The translations under genes and the position numbers were made by a program. The notes below the pieces were generated by a model. That model worked only from the letters and a program-made list of their open reading frames with translations, had not been told where the DNA came from and did not search any database. A stretch of 64,000 nucleotides of DNA, taken from the NCBI GenBank assembly GCA_033439295.1, contig JAVTLE010000010.1, forward strand, positions 434,001 through 498,000. Direction: 5' to 3'. Below, piece by piece: positions 1 through 9,783 of this stretch. This DNA is from Deuterostichococcus epilithicus. Its lineage: Eukaryota > Chlorophyta > Trebouxiophyceae > Prasiolales > Stichococcaceae. Each line of letters starts with the position of its first letter. The stretch's first letter is position 1.

Positions 1-186
1 AGCTGCAGCCGGCACCTGCTCAGCAGTCAGGGTTTAGAGTGTAGGGCAGGGGCAGGCGCCTGCACCTGGCCAGCGGCGCCGAAGGCCAGTCGACCGCCAG
101 CAGGAAGCATGCAGCATTCTGGGACAGGACACCAGTCATGACACAGTTCACAGTTTGCATTTTGTGACAATGCCGCAAGTGTGTTG
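1..186. repeat. Direct-repeat copy of intron sequence at 5028-5210
   Basis: The first 186 bases match about 5028-5210 in the same orientation. Shared blocks include AGCTGCAGCCGGC, CCTGCTCAGCAGT, GGCCAGCGGCGCC, GTCGACCGCCAGCAG and TGTGACAATGCCGCA. Both copies carry telomere-like GGGTTTAG motifs. The right-hand copy is the 3' part of an intron in the gene at about 2.8-6.5 kb. The left-hand copy lacks the exon that follows there, so it is probably a piece of a duplicated gene or intron continuing off the window. Confidence 0.8.
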
Positions 187-480
187 GCTCTGAAAACTAT
201 GATCTCACCTCACACCAACTAATAACTTCCACCGCATTCAGTGAATATTGACCCACTGTTTAAACGGACAACAGCAGCGGACAACATCCGCGGCCAGCAA
301 GAACTCTGATGCACCTTGCACTTGTACGACGACCGAACTTCGACCTGGCCACAACAGACCGACTGCAGCAGTTGACGGCGGTCACTGCACGCACATCGTT
401 GCAGGACAGTGTCCGCAATCTGCATTCGTCTGCCGCTGCATTTCCGCTCCGATTGATACATACCGCGGCCTTAGACTGTG

Positions 481-2467
481 TCAGCCGATAATATCGAGCT
501 CCTTGAAGGACGACGGGGCCTCGAACACAACCGTCCCGCTGGCCCCTGCCGCCAGCTGGCTCGTCGTCACCCTGACAACCTGCGGCGGCCCCAGCTGGTA
601 CCCGAAGAATGTGGTGCGATCCACAAGTGCATAGGCCGCCTCTCCCGCAGGTTCCAAGGATGCGACAAAGTTGATGTCTCTGAACGTGTTGCCGCTGGTG
701 CTGTACGGCTTGCGGCCCTTGGCAAAGCTGAAGACCTGCAAGGATGGACGTTGACCTTCATAGCGCGTCAGCGATTCAGGTGTGCACAATCATCAATTTC
801 GGCTGCGTGGTGCCTGATGGTGGGCAGCGTAGCATTCATGCTGCATGGTATATGCTGCAGCTGCGCAGATGGTGTATTCCTCAGGACGAACTTCGCATCA
901 ACTCTCAGTTGCTCGAAGCTGTGAGAAGCGCGCCTGTCCACCCGCGGCAGGATTTGATGCCGCAGGTTCACGTAGATCAAGTCCCACCCCGAGAAACTTC
1001 GTCGGAGTGACAGCTGCGGCACCTACAAGATCAAACTCCAAGGCCGGCTGCGCGTAGGTTTTCACGAGCGTCAGGGTGCCTGACGACCCACCCCCTGTGA
1101 TGGTGATCCGACTGATCCAGCAGAATTCTGCTGGATCTTCTACCTGCGGCAGCGACAACAACACCCATGGCGCCATGGTATGCCAATCACAGCCTTGATG
1201 CTGTTCCAAGATCGACGTGTACTGCAGCAGTGGCGCAAGCAGGCCACAGCCATACTTTACGTGGACAGGGCTGTAGACATGCTACCGAGTTGCCAGATTC
1301 GTGCATTAGAGACATGACCGAGCCCACCGTATCCCAATTCCGATATACGCAGTGCACAGCGTGTGGTGTGCCGGACACCACCGACAGGCCAAGCAACACA
1401 ACGGCGCCTGAAGTCGTTGCGTAGCCGCACTGCGTGCATTTGATGAACCTCTTCAGTCAGACATCATTTGTCCACAACACTGGCGGCTGCTGGCAGACGA
1501 AGGCGACTTTGGCTTGACAGCGCAAAGCATGCCATGACAAGCACCTTCAAGCCCTTGCTGATGCTGGTGACAGAGCAACCATCAGTCTGGTCTGGGGCTT
1601 CATCCGCACAACATATTGTGGCGATGCGGAAGATACACCCACCGTTCCATTTCCAATTATCCCGCGCGGTCCGACGGTCAGCCTGCCCAGCTTGCCACCA
1701 GCTTTAGGAATGTACGAGTAACTCCAGATGCCGCTCGCAAATGATGTAATATCGCACGCTGGTTGTGAGCAATCAACCGCCAGCACTATTGTGTAGCCGG
1801 TGGCCGCCGTGCCAACAATCTTGATGCTGCCATCCAGGTGCACGCACGGAGACTGCCTGGTGCCGAGGCCCTTCAAAGGGAGTGTTCCAATCACCTGCGT
1901 AGCCAGGCAGCAGCATTTGCGACTGTTGATGAAGCCTGCAGCAACAAAGCGCAGCCAGATGCACAGCCGCAATCTGCTGTAACCAACACACTGGCTGTGC
2001 ACGTGTCTGGACGAGGCCCACCTTGGGCTTGTTGCCCATGATTCTCGCGAGGACCAAACTAGTGCTAATCAAGGTGTCTCCAACCCAGGTGCCGGCCACC
2101 ACTGCAACCAGGCCGTCTGTGCTGACCGCGCTACCGCCGCCGTAGACCAGCTTTGCTGGCAGTTTGAGCGTGGTCCTGAGTTTGCCAGCAGGCGAAAAAA
2201 CCTGCGTTAATCACCAATTGCCATCAGCCAGTGTGGGGCAGGCTCTCTAGGGCGAATACCACAACAAGCTATGAGTGTGCAGCGCAGGAGCTGATTGGTG
2301 CCAGCATGCCATATCAAATAAATCGCTACACCCACCTTGATCTGGCGTTTGTATCTCGAGGTCAACATCAGATCGCCGCGCTGCACAGGCGATCCACTGC
2401 TGCCGTCGAACAAGACACAGCAGAGAGTAAAAAGTATCATCAGGACCTGCGTCACGTGGGACGACAT
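481..2467 (-). CDS. Predicted secreted protein, 350 aa, function unknown (5 exons)
   Basis: I do not recognise the family. Exons that join in phase 0 are 2336-2467, 2022-2201, 1643-1894, 988-1221 and 481-735. All junctions are GT-AG, and the total is 1053 nt including the stop. The ATG at 2467 is the first in frame. It begins a hydrophobic segment (VLMILFTLCCVLF) preceded by a short polar stretch, which looks like a secretory signal peptide. The rest is rich in G, T, S and V with alternating hydrophobic residues, for example DGLVAVVAGTW, DGSIKIVGTAATGYTIVLAV and GTLTLVKTYAQPALEFDLV. This suggests a beta-rich extracellular or propeller-like fold, but that is inference. An in-frame GTAGAAG within exon 4 could act as a donor, but the frame stays open through it. 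No enzyme motif is visible. Confidence 0.6.
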
Positions 2468-2815
2468 GCTCGCCAAAACTGCCAACAGAAAGAGTTGGGC
2501 AGAGTATGTTACGAAAAGGCTGGCAGACCCTCCGCAAGCAGAATCGCCCTGCTTTGCACCAGTACAACACAGCCTTGCACCAGTACTGTACCGGTTTACG
2601 CGTCTAATACGTCGTACAATAAAGGCAAGGCTCTCTTTCGATCAATTTCCCGAAGGCTGAACGGCAATTGCTGACAAAAGCCAAAAACGTTCACTTGACT
2701 GCGATTTGGCTCCACTTATCCACCCAGTCAGTGGTCACTGCTTGTATACCCAACATAAATGCGAGATGCGAGATGCAGCTATGGTGCATCGTTTGAGCCC
2801 TGACACCAGCAGCGG

Positions 2816-5800
2816 TGTACCTGGCGCAGCACCTGCTCATGCAGCACATGGCGCCCCCGTCGCAGGCACATGCCCAGGCAGCCGGCGTGGCCGCCGGGAC
2901 TGGCTGGCAGCCGCGCATTCTGTGCGGATCTGGAGGACGAGAACCAGGACGTTGCGGCATTTTGAATCGCGGTGTGCTACGCGGCGCAGCTATCAAAATC
3001 TATCAAAGAAAAGCCAGCCTGCTGAGATACAGTGCTATCAGATGCCCGCCAAACGCTGCATGAGTTCCGACAGGTCGCTGCGGCAGACGCATTGCCGCCG
3101 TGCAGTCAGACACTGCATCACCAAATTGCCTCTTCCACCGTCTTCAGGTGTTCATCTCGGTGATATGAGGATGCCAGGCAGCTGCACGCTGCCGGCGGGA
3201 TGCATCATTGCAGCATTGCATCGCATGCAGCAATGATGATGATGCTCCCGGCTCACGATTCGTGGTCAACAGCAGGCGTACGGCTGCGAATGTAGGTGCG
3301 TGGTGCACTTCGCACTGGCAGCGAGTGGTGCTGTGGCAGGCGTGCGGCGTTACCAGGCTGGCAGAGCGGCATGCCACCGGTGTATCAGCTGATGCAGCCG
3401 CTCGTGCTGCACACTCTGGACGCTGCAGCGGCACGCCCCTGCAGCGGCAGCAGCGGTAGCGGCGGCGCCGGCGCGGCTAGCGGAGGTAGCGGCGGTGCGC
3501 ACCCGAGCGGCGGCGGTTTGTGGCTGTCCAGGATGTCGCAAAGCTGTTCTTTCAGCCCCCAGACCTGCCGCTTGAGCTGGGTGGGGGGGGAGATTGCCTA
3601 GCTAGATTGCAGCGCTCTGACATTTGCCGCGAGCCGTGCGCAGGCCTGCTGGCAGCCGTCGCAAGGGTGGTGTCGCCGCTCGTGGTGCGCTCCATGACAA
3701 CGCTGTATGCACCAGCATCGCTAAGACTGCTGCGGCCGGCATGCGGCTGGGCAGAGTCGGCGCACCTGTGTCGTTGGCTGCCAGCCTGGCAACACCCAAT
3801 GCGGCGGCAGGGCTCACAGCGGCGTCATTGTCCCAGCGCTCGCTGCCGCGGGCCCCGGCCGCTGGCCTGCACGCCGCGCCGTACGCGCTCACCAAGGCGC
3901 TTCCCGCCGTCTACGGCCTGGGCTCGGCGCCCGCCGCCGCTGCGCCGCTGATTGGCGTGCAGACTGCTGCCGACAGCGGCGGCCCTGGCGCCCGGTGCGC
4001 CAAGCAGGATGCGAGCCGTGCTGCTAGTACGGGAGCCACTGGTGGTACTCCGGCGGTGCACCAGCGTCTGTAAGAGCAGCAGCCCGCAGGTGAGTATCAG
4101 TACACGAGTGTCGACAGCAGTAGCGAGGTTCTGGCAACAGAAAGGAAATTTATTTGCTCCTCTCGGCAGTGCGTGTTCTTCTGTCAAAGTACTGAGTGAG
4201 CTGGCTGCCTGGTGATTCTGACTGATATTGGACATTCGGGCAAGGCCGCCGCTGCATCAATTTGGGCTGATGACATGCCTTGTTGTCATGCAGATCCACC
4301 TCTAGCATTTTTTAACGGTGAGGATGACTGATCGCCAACATGCAGGAGCTGACGGCTGAAGGGCGCCTCAAGCTGAGCACGCCTGACATGAGATACTGCC
4401 CAGCCTGCAGGTTTGCTCAAAAGCATAGATGGCCCGCCCACCGGCTGCAACTGTGGCTCACAGCGGAAAAGGAGCATCTCAGCAGACGGCGCACGACGGG
4501 GTTTAAATAAGCAGGGTTCATTCCGACCGATGTGGGTTGAGACATACAGCACATCGCAGGAGCTCAGCTGCAGTGGTCGTGGCATGTATAAAGCTGCCTC
4601 AACTCCACTTTGTCATGGCAATACAACTGAATCAGACGCCCCCGCAGCAGGAGCAACTGTGCGCAACGGCGGCTGTTAGGCGGCGGCGCCGTCCGCGCGG
4701 GTCCCTGCCGGCGCACCGCTGCCGATGGTCCGAGAGGCACTGCAGCCAGCGAGCCCTGCACTGCTGGCGATGCTGGGCGCCAACACCAGGTGAGTGTTTT
4801 ATCTTGGGTGCAGGGTGTCTCTCTACTAACCCAAACTCTCTCCAAGATTAAAGCGCATGCCAGGACCGGTTTGACATCATGGCGGCGTCCTTGTTCGGCC
4901 AGCAGAAGCCGCGTCCCGATCATGGGCTGTCATTTGATTGCACGAGGCGTGTTAACGTCTCAGGATCTGATTTTAGTTGAGGCCTCGCCCTGACGTTGTT
5001 GCAGCAGTCAGGCGTTGAGGGGGCGGCAGCTGCAGCCGGCCCCTGCTCAGCAGTAAGGGTTCAGGGTTTAGGGTGGGCGCCTGCGCCTGGCCAGCGGCGC
5101 CAGATACTGCCCTGTCGACCGCCAGCAGAGAGCATGCAGCATTCAGGGACGGAAAACCATTCACAACGGAGCTCACAGATTGCGTTCTGTGACAATGCCG
5201 CAGGTTTGTTGAGGCGCTGGCGGGCAACGGTCCAATGGCATGGGCAGCCGCTGCGAGGTGGCTGCGGGACCGGCTGCCGGTGTGCGAGCGAGGCGAGCTG
5301 GTCCCCCTCATCGACTCGGTGGGGCCTCTTCACGATCGAAATGCGTAGGATGCCGGACAGGGATCGCATCTGCTTGCCCTCTCATCGCAAGCCTTAAGTA
5401 GCTCACGGTCACCAGATGCACCGGAGCTGGGCGCTGCTGCCACATGTGGCAGTGGAAAGTTGAGAGCGTCGGCTTCGTCCCAGAATTCGCATATGAAGCG
5501 TCGTCCATTGACTGCCGATGCATAACTACCCTGCTCTTGTCCTATCTTGGGCAGAACCCGTTTCGTTTGTAGACCCTGCATTGCAGAGCACATCCTGAGG
5601 GTCTTTTCACTCTAGGCTAGTCTTCACAAACCGGCAATATCAACAGGCTCGAGGAGCGGGCTGGTCGCACAGGTGTCGGAGAGGATCCAGCTGCAGGTAC
5701 AGCTGCGGCAGCGAGCACAGCCACCGCCGCCACCGCCGGCCTCTGGCACCGCTGCTGGCGCCTGCGCATTGACGATCCAGGTAATTGCGGGGTTTGCTCA

Positions 5801-6491
5801 GCCACAACTGCTGCATGCGTTCTGCAGCATGGCGGCAAATTTGCAGCGGCGCAGTGCCAGCCGCTGCACTAGGCTGAGGCCCTGCGAAGTAAGGTTTTGA
5901 CCCCTGAAATCTACCACCGCAGCATCCCTCAAAGCACACCACCGGCATCGATTGCCATTTGTGGCATCCTGGCGCAAAACGTGTCCTGGTCGTCAGACAG
6001 CTCCTGCATGGGGCACCGACTACTGCTATTGCGGCCTGCCAAAGTGCCCTGCTGCAGCGTGATGCGGAGGGCCAGACACAGGGGGGGGGCGCAATGCGGC
6101 TGAAGCGGGAAAGCGGCAGCAGCGCAACGCCAAAAGGAAGGCCAAGCGCAAGGGTAAGGCGGCCGNAGCCGCGGCCGCCGCCGCCGGCCCCGACGCCAAC
6201 CCTGCCGCCGCCGGCCTGGGGCCAGCTGAGGGCGCCGCCGCCGCTCAGCTCATCCCTGCCGCCACACCAGTCGGCAGGCTGCCTGCTGGCGCCGCCGAGC
6301 CGGCACCTTCGACGCATGGCTCAGCAACCGGCCAGCGGCTGGATTTCACCCATCTGGGGCTGCCAGCCATGCGGTTGCCGCAGCGTTGGCGCACCCTGAA
6401 GCGTCAGCCGTCGCTCCGTCTTGGCAAGTGGTGGCGGTGGCGGTGGATAGGGCCTGAAATCGCGGCAGAGGCGGAGGCGGTTCCAGCTTAG
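2816..6491 (+). CDS. Unrecognised multi-exon protein, model incomplete
   Basis: Three consecutive exons join cleanly: 4680-4789 (contains PLPMVREALQPASPALLAML), 5204-5318 (NGPMAWAAAARWLRDRLPV) and 5673-5780 (VSERIQLQVQLRQRAQ, then a Pro run). A probable last exon of about 6085-6491 encodes a Lys/Arg block (NAKRKAKRKGKAA), then an Ala/Pro-rich tail, ending at TAG 6489-6491. Coding-like pieces further upstream include about 2818-2890 (VYLAQHLLMQHMAPPSQ), about 3500-3580 (FVAVQDVAKLFFQPPDLPLE), about 3700-4075 and about 4340-4410 (MQELTAEGRLKLSTPDM). I could not join these in phase, so they may belong to this gene or to a separate upstream one. A run of nine G near 6081 and an N near 6166 make the last exon's frame uncertain. 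The intron 4790-5203 holds the repeat also seen at 1-186. Family unknown. Confidence 0.45.
5028..5210. repeat. Second copy of the 1-186 direct repeat, inside an intron
   Basis: This is the 3' part of intron 4790-5203. It has a telomere-like stretch (AAGGGTTCAGGGTTTAGGG, about 5055-5073) and ends next to the acceptor GCCGCAG. It is similar base by base, with small indels, to the first 186 bases of the window. Confidence 0.8.
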
Positions 6492-7023
6492 GAGCAGCCA
6501 CTGCCTGTGGCTGGCATTGATGTCCTGACGGACGCCAAAGTGGGCATGCTGATGTGTCTGCCATGAGCCAGCAGCTCGGGTGTTTGATTCAGATTTAGGT
6601 GTACAGAATGCGGGACGAAAAAGTTTCAATGCACCAGTATCAGCGAGGCCGCACACCATACGACTCAAGCTGCTGGCACTGTTGCTGTTGCAGAAAACAC
6701 GTCCGCATGAACGTTCAGGTCGATGGCCCTCCACAGCATCAGACTCCTGCTTGTGGAATACCCACACATGCAACAGCGCAGGGCCACCCGCCAGGATTGC
6801 TACATTGTACGCTGCGCTGCCAAGCCGCCTGCCGCTGCTCTGCAAAGCCGCCTGTATATGGCAGCCGACAATAACCAGCAGTCAGGGTAGCACATGGCAT
6901 CCCTGCCAGCTGCAGGGCCGGCCACAGCGCGGTGCTTCCACACGAAGCGGCAAATTCCGCTTCTTGTGCACAGACGCCTGCCGCCAGCCACCACCGCCGC
7001 AAACGTTGCTACCCGCCAGCCGC
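6492..7023. other. Intergenic, convergent gene ends
   Basis: This stretch lies between the stop of the gene ending at 6491 (+) and the stop of the small membrane-protein gene at 7024 (-). I see no convincing exon in it. The long open frames here are not supported by splice sites or recognisable protein sequence. It probably holds the two 3' untranslated regions. Confidence 0.4.
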
Positions 7024-7439
7024 TCACTGGCCGGCCGGCTTGGCCCAGACCTCGTCGTCGGAGGTGGGATGGTCGCCGCTCCGCAGGGCAGCGCCGTTGC
7101 CATGGCCCGACCGCATAAACCCGCGGCGGTGGATGTACACCTTCAGAGGGGAGGAAACTTGCGCTCATGTGAGCTCCACAGCGTGCCCCACTGCTATCAA
7201 GTGTGTGCGCCAGTCCTGTGACACAATCGTACCTGCCAGAACCACGAGCCAAGTCCAGCCATGATGACTCCAGCTGCGAGACCTGCATAAGCGGCCAGCT
7301 CTCTCAAACAATGCAGATGCACAGGAGCGTGCAGGTAGCGCAGCAAGCAAGCCAGCGCTTGCGACCGGTCGCAGGCTCCATCAGTGTCACCTGTGAACAG
7401 CCCTGCAATGAGACCTTTGTAGAAGCGGTCGTCTTCCAT
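7024..7439 (-). CDS. Small predicted single-span membrane protein, about 107 aa
   Basis: Exon 1 runs 7439-7233 from ATG. It ends in a strongly hydrophobic helix (LAAYAGLAAGVIMAGLGSWFW) directly before a donor (CAG|GTACG). Exon 2 (7140-7024) starts after a long pyrimidine-rich acceptor (CCTCCCCTCTGAAG). It encodes a polar, charged tail (VYIHRRGFMRSG ... DDEVWAKPAGQ) and a TGA stop. The junction is phase 0. An extra intron inside exon 1 is possible, from GGTGACACTG to GAGAG, which would shorten the protein to about 80 aa. The shape, a short N-terminal part plus one membrane span plus a basic tail, is like many small organelle membrane subunits. I do not recognise a family. Confidence 0.5.
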
Positions 7440-8073
7440 GCTGTTGTGCTACAGTATGCTGTCGCAAGGCAAGCAGGGGCTGCCGCGACTTGACCCTGGG
7501 TGCACGCTGGAAGACAAGAGCGCCCCTGCACTCAACACATTTAGATGGCCTCTCTCAGCCGCGTGATGTCTCCGCAGCACGATAGACGAGGCCAGAACGA
7601 AGCTGTGAAGTGTCGTGAGGTGCTGGCAAATTCGAGATGCCGCGAAGCTTTTGTGTGTGCTGCCGCAGCCGAGATGGCTCGATAGCCGCCTTCGATGAGT
7701 ATTCCGTGCTTTCGCGGCCAGCAAATGGTCAAATGACAACTGCACCTTGTTGCACCTCTGCATCTGCTGATCTGCAAGCCCTCTCGTACGAATCTCAAGC
7801 GACAGCCAGATTGTCAGTCTTCTTGTCGCATGGCCAATTTCCCAGCCACAACTCTGGGAAACAAACAGTCGCGATTGCAGCAGAATCGCCCACTGCTTGA
7901 ATAAACTTAGCATTCGCAGGTCGCGGAGTGCCATTGAGTTGACCAAGCCCTCCGCCACGCGGTGCAGAGCCGATGTGCCTGGTCTGAGTCAAGCTTCCAA
8001 CTTCAGGAAGCTCGATTGCACAAGGCCCTGGGCTCCAAGCGCCGCAGCGTCCCTGTGACGGTCAGCCCTGAAC
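7440..8073. other. Intergenic, divergent promoter region
   Basis: This lies between the start of the minus-strand small membrane-protein gene (7439) and the start of the plus-strand coiled-coil gene (8074). Both genes are read away from it, so it should contain two promoters. I see no TATA-like box or other motif I would defend. The open frames here have no coding character. Confidence 0.4.
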
Positions 8074-9313
8074 ATGGTTGGCCAGCGGCAAACGCCGGAC
8101 TCGGGCTTAGCGCAGGACCTGGCCTCCAAATACAAACGTGCCAAGGGCATGTTAAGAGAGCAGGCAAGCAATCGGACTCAGTTGTCGTATCAGTACGGCA
8201 CGCCAAACCCTGCCGTGCCGCTGCTCAGCCTTAGGAGTCACAGATGCGGCATGGCCTGACTGATGCCCCAAGCTCGTCGCCAGAAATTTTGACGACTTTC
8301 GCGGCACATTACAGATCGAGTCGAACCAGGCGCTTCGGGCGGCTCTGCGGGAGGAGGAGCGGCAGCGGCGGATGCTGGCGGACGGCCTGGAAGCGGAGCG
8401 CGAGCAAAGGCAGGCAGCCCAGCGCCGCATCGCCGAGCTGGTGAGGGGCTCCTGCATGCTGCGGTGCTGGTCACGGTGCTCCACTGCTGTGGCTCAGGCA
8501 GTGGCATGCAATTGATACGGGCATGCGTCCAATGCGGACTCGTTGGTTAGTGGGGCGCCGCTGTGCAGCTTTGAGCAAGGACGCGCAAGCTGCTCAGTCT
8601 CGGCCCATTGCGCGCCAACAGAAGGGTCTGTTGCTCAAGCTTTTCTCGCTAGTGAATGCGAGCAGCGTGTGCAGGAGGCTGTGCTGGCAGAGCGGTGGGC
8701 GGCAGCGCCGCAGCAGGCAGATGCACAGATGCAGGTGTGCAACAGAAATGTCTTCAGTGGAACAGACCTCCTCAATGCATACATCCTCAATGCATACAAC
8801 TCAGAAGCACGCACGGCCGTGGACTCCAGCCCAGTGGCCTTGCATTTAGCTTGGACGCAAGCATGCCAGTCCTGCTGCACGACAGATGCTGCAGCCCCCA
8901 TGCCCTGCACTTGAACTGTTTTGCATTGTTGTTTACCCATCATGTGACTGTCGCAGGCTGATGAGTGTCAGCAGGCAGCTCAAGCTCAGCTGGCGGGCGC
9001 CCGCTCGGCTGGCGACTGGGTGCAGGGCAGGCAGCAGCCACGCGGACCAGCGGCAGCAGCAGCCCAGGCACCCAGCGGCATCGGCAGCGCTGCCGAAGGC
9101 GGCACATTGTCAACGCCAGCAGCAGCGGGGGGCGATGAGCAAATCGAGGCGGCGGTGGCGGCAGCGGTGGCCGCTGTGACAGAGCAAGCGCAGGCACAGC
9201 AACAGCAGCTCTGCGACGAAATGCTGGCGGCGCTGCGGCGTCTGCAGGCGGAGGCACGTGATCTTGCGTCCCAGACGCATGCGGCGACCCAATCACGGCG
9301 TGCGCCGCAATGA
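8074..9313 (+). CDS. Coiled-coil protein, 214 aa (4 exons, one GC-AG intron)
   Basis: Exons 8074-8163, 8315-8440, 8663-8734 and 8957-9313 join in phase 0 to a 645-nt reading frame. The ATG at 8074 begins MVGQRQTPDSGLAQDLASKY. Residues 30-100 are a strongly charged alpha-helical coiled coil (ALREEERQRRMLADGLEAER, QRVQEAVLAERW). A Gly/Ala/Gln-rich linker follows, then a second helical stretch near the C-terminus (EMLAALRRLQAEARDLASQ). Intron 1 has a GC donor (GAGCAG|GCAAGC), which is required to keep the frame. Intron 3 contains a short direct repeat (CCTCAATGCATA, twice near 8770-8795). No catalytic motif is present. A scaffold or cytoskeleton-associated role is possible but is inference from composition only. 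Confidence 0.75.
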
Positions 9314-9783
9314 CAGCTGGGTCAGCGCCAGGCTTCAACCAGTTGTTGATGTCCTGTGCTGGATGGCGGCGCCAAACCTGTTGATGCCGTGTGCTGGTGC
9401 ATAGGGAGACAGGTCACCAACACCCCTTGTTTCTGCTTCCCGATTGGTTTCATCCCATATTCAGGTAGGTACCTGCCATCGGTACACAGAAGGCAGTCAA
9501 TGTTGTGTCTCCATTGTCTGATGCTCGGAAACCATCACACGCCGTTCTTTTTTGCTTGCAAACCACCCGCCACACATGTGCGTACCTACCGTACTCGACC
9601 TCGAAGCCCGGCTTCCGCATGTCAGACACCCCCCTCGTCCGAAGTCTGCCGGCAAAGATGGGTGTGCGTTTGTGGGCATGCTTTCGCTTTGTCGTCTCAA
9701 TACAGCTCTACCTGGCATCGAAGACCCGCAACTAGGATGCCTAGAAAGCACCCCTGCTCAACCCGGCCCACGCCACTGCATCC
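9314..9783. other. Intergenic, convergent gene ends
   Basis: This is a gap between the stop codon of the coiled-coil gene (9313, +) and the stop codon of the Ala/Gln-rich gene (9784, -). It is slightly less GC-rich than its surroundings. I see no exon in it. Confidence 0.4.

Noticed and set aside
5028-5057. Terminal exon ending QLQPAPAQQ at 5057
   Set aside because: A stop-ended reading exists, but skipping it joins 4789 to 5204 in phase with better protein sequence, and the segment is part of the repeat also found at 1-186.
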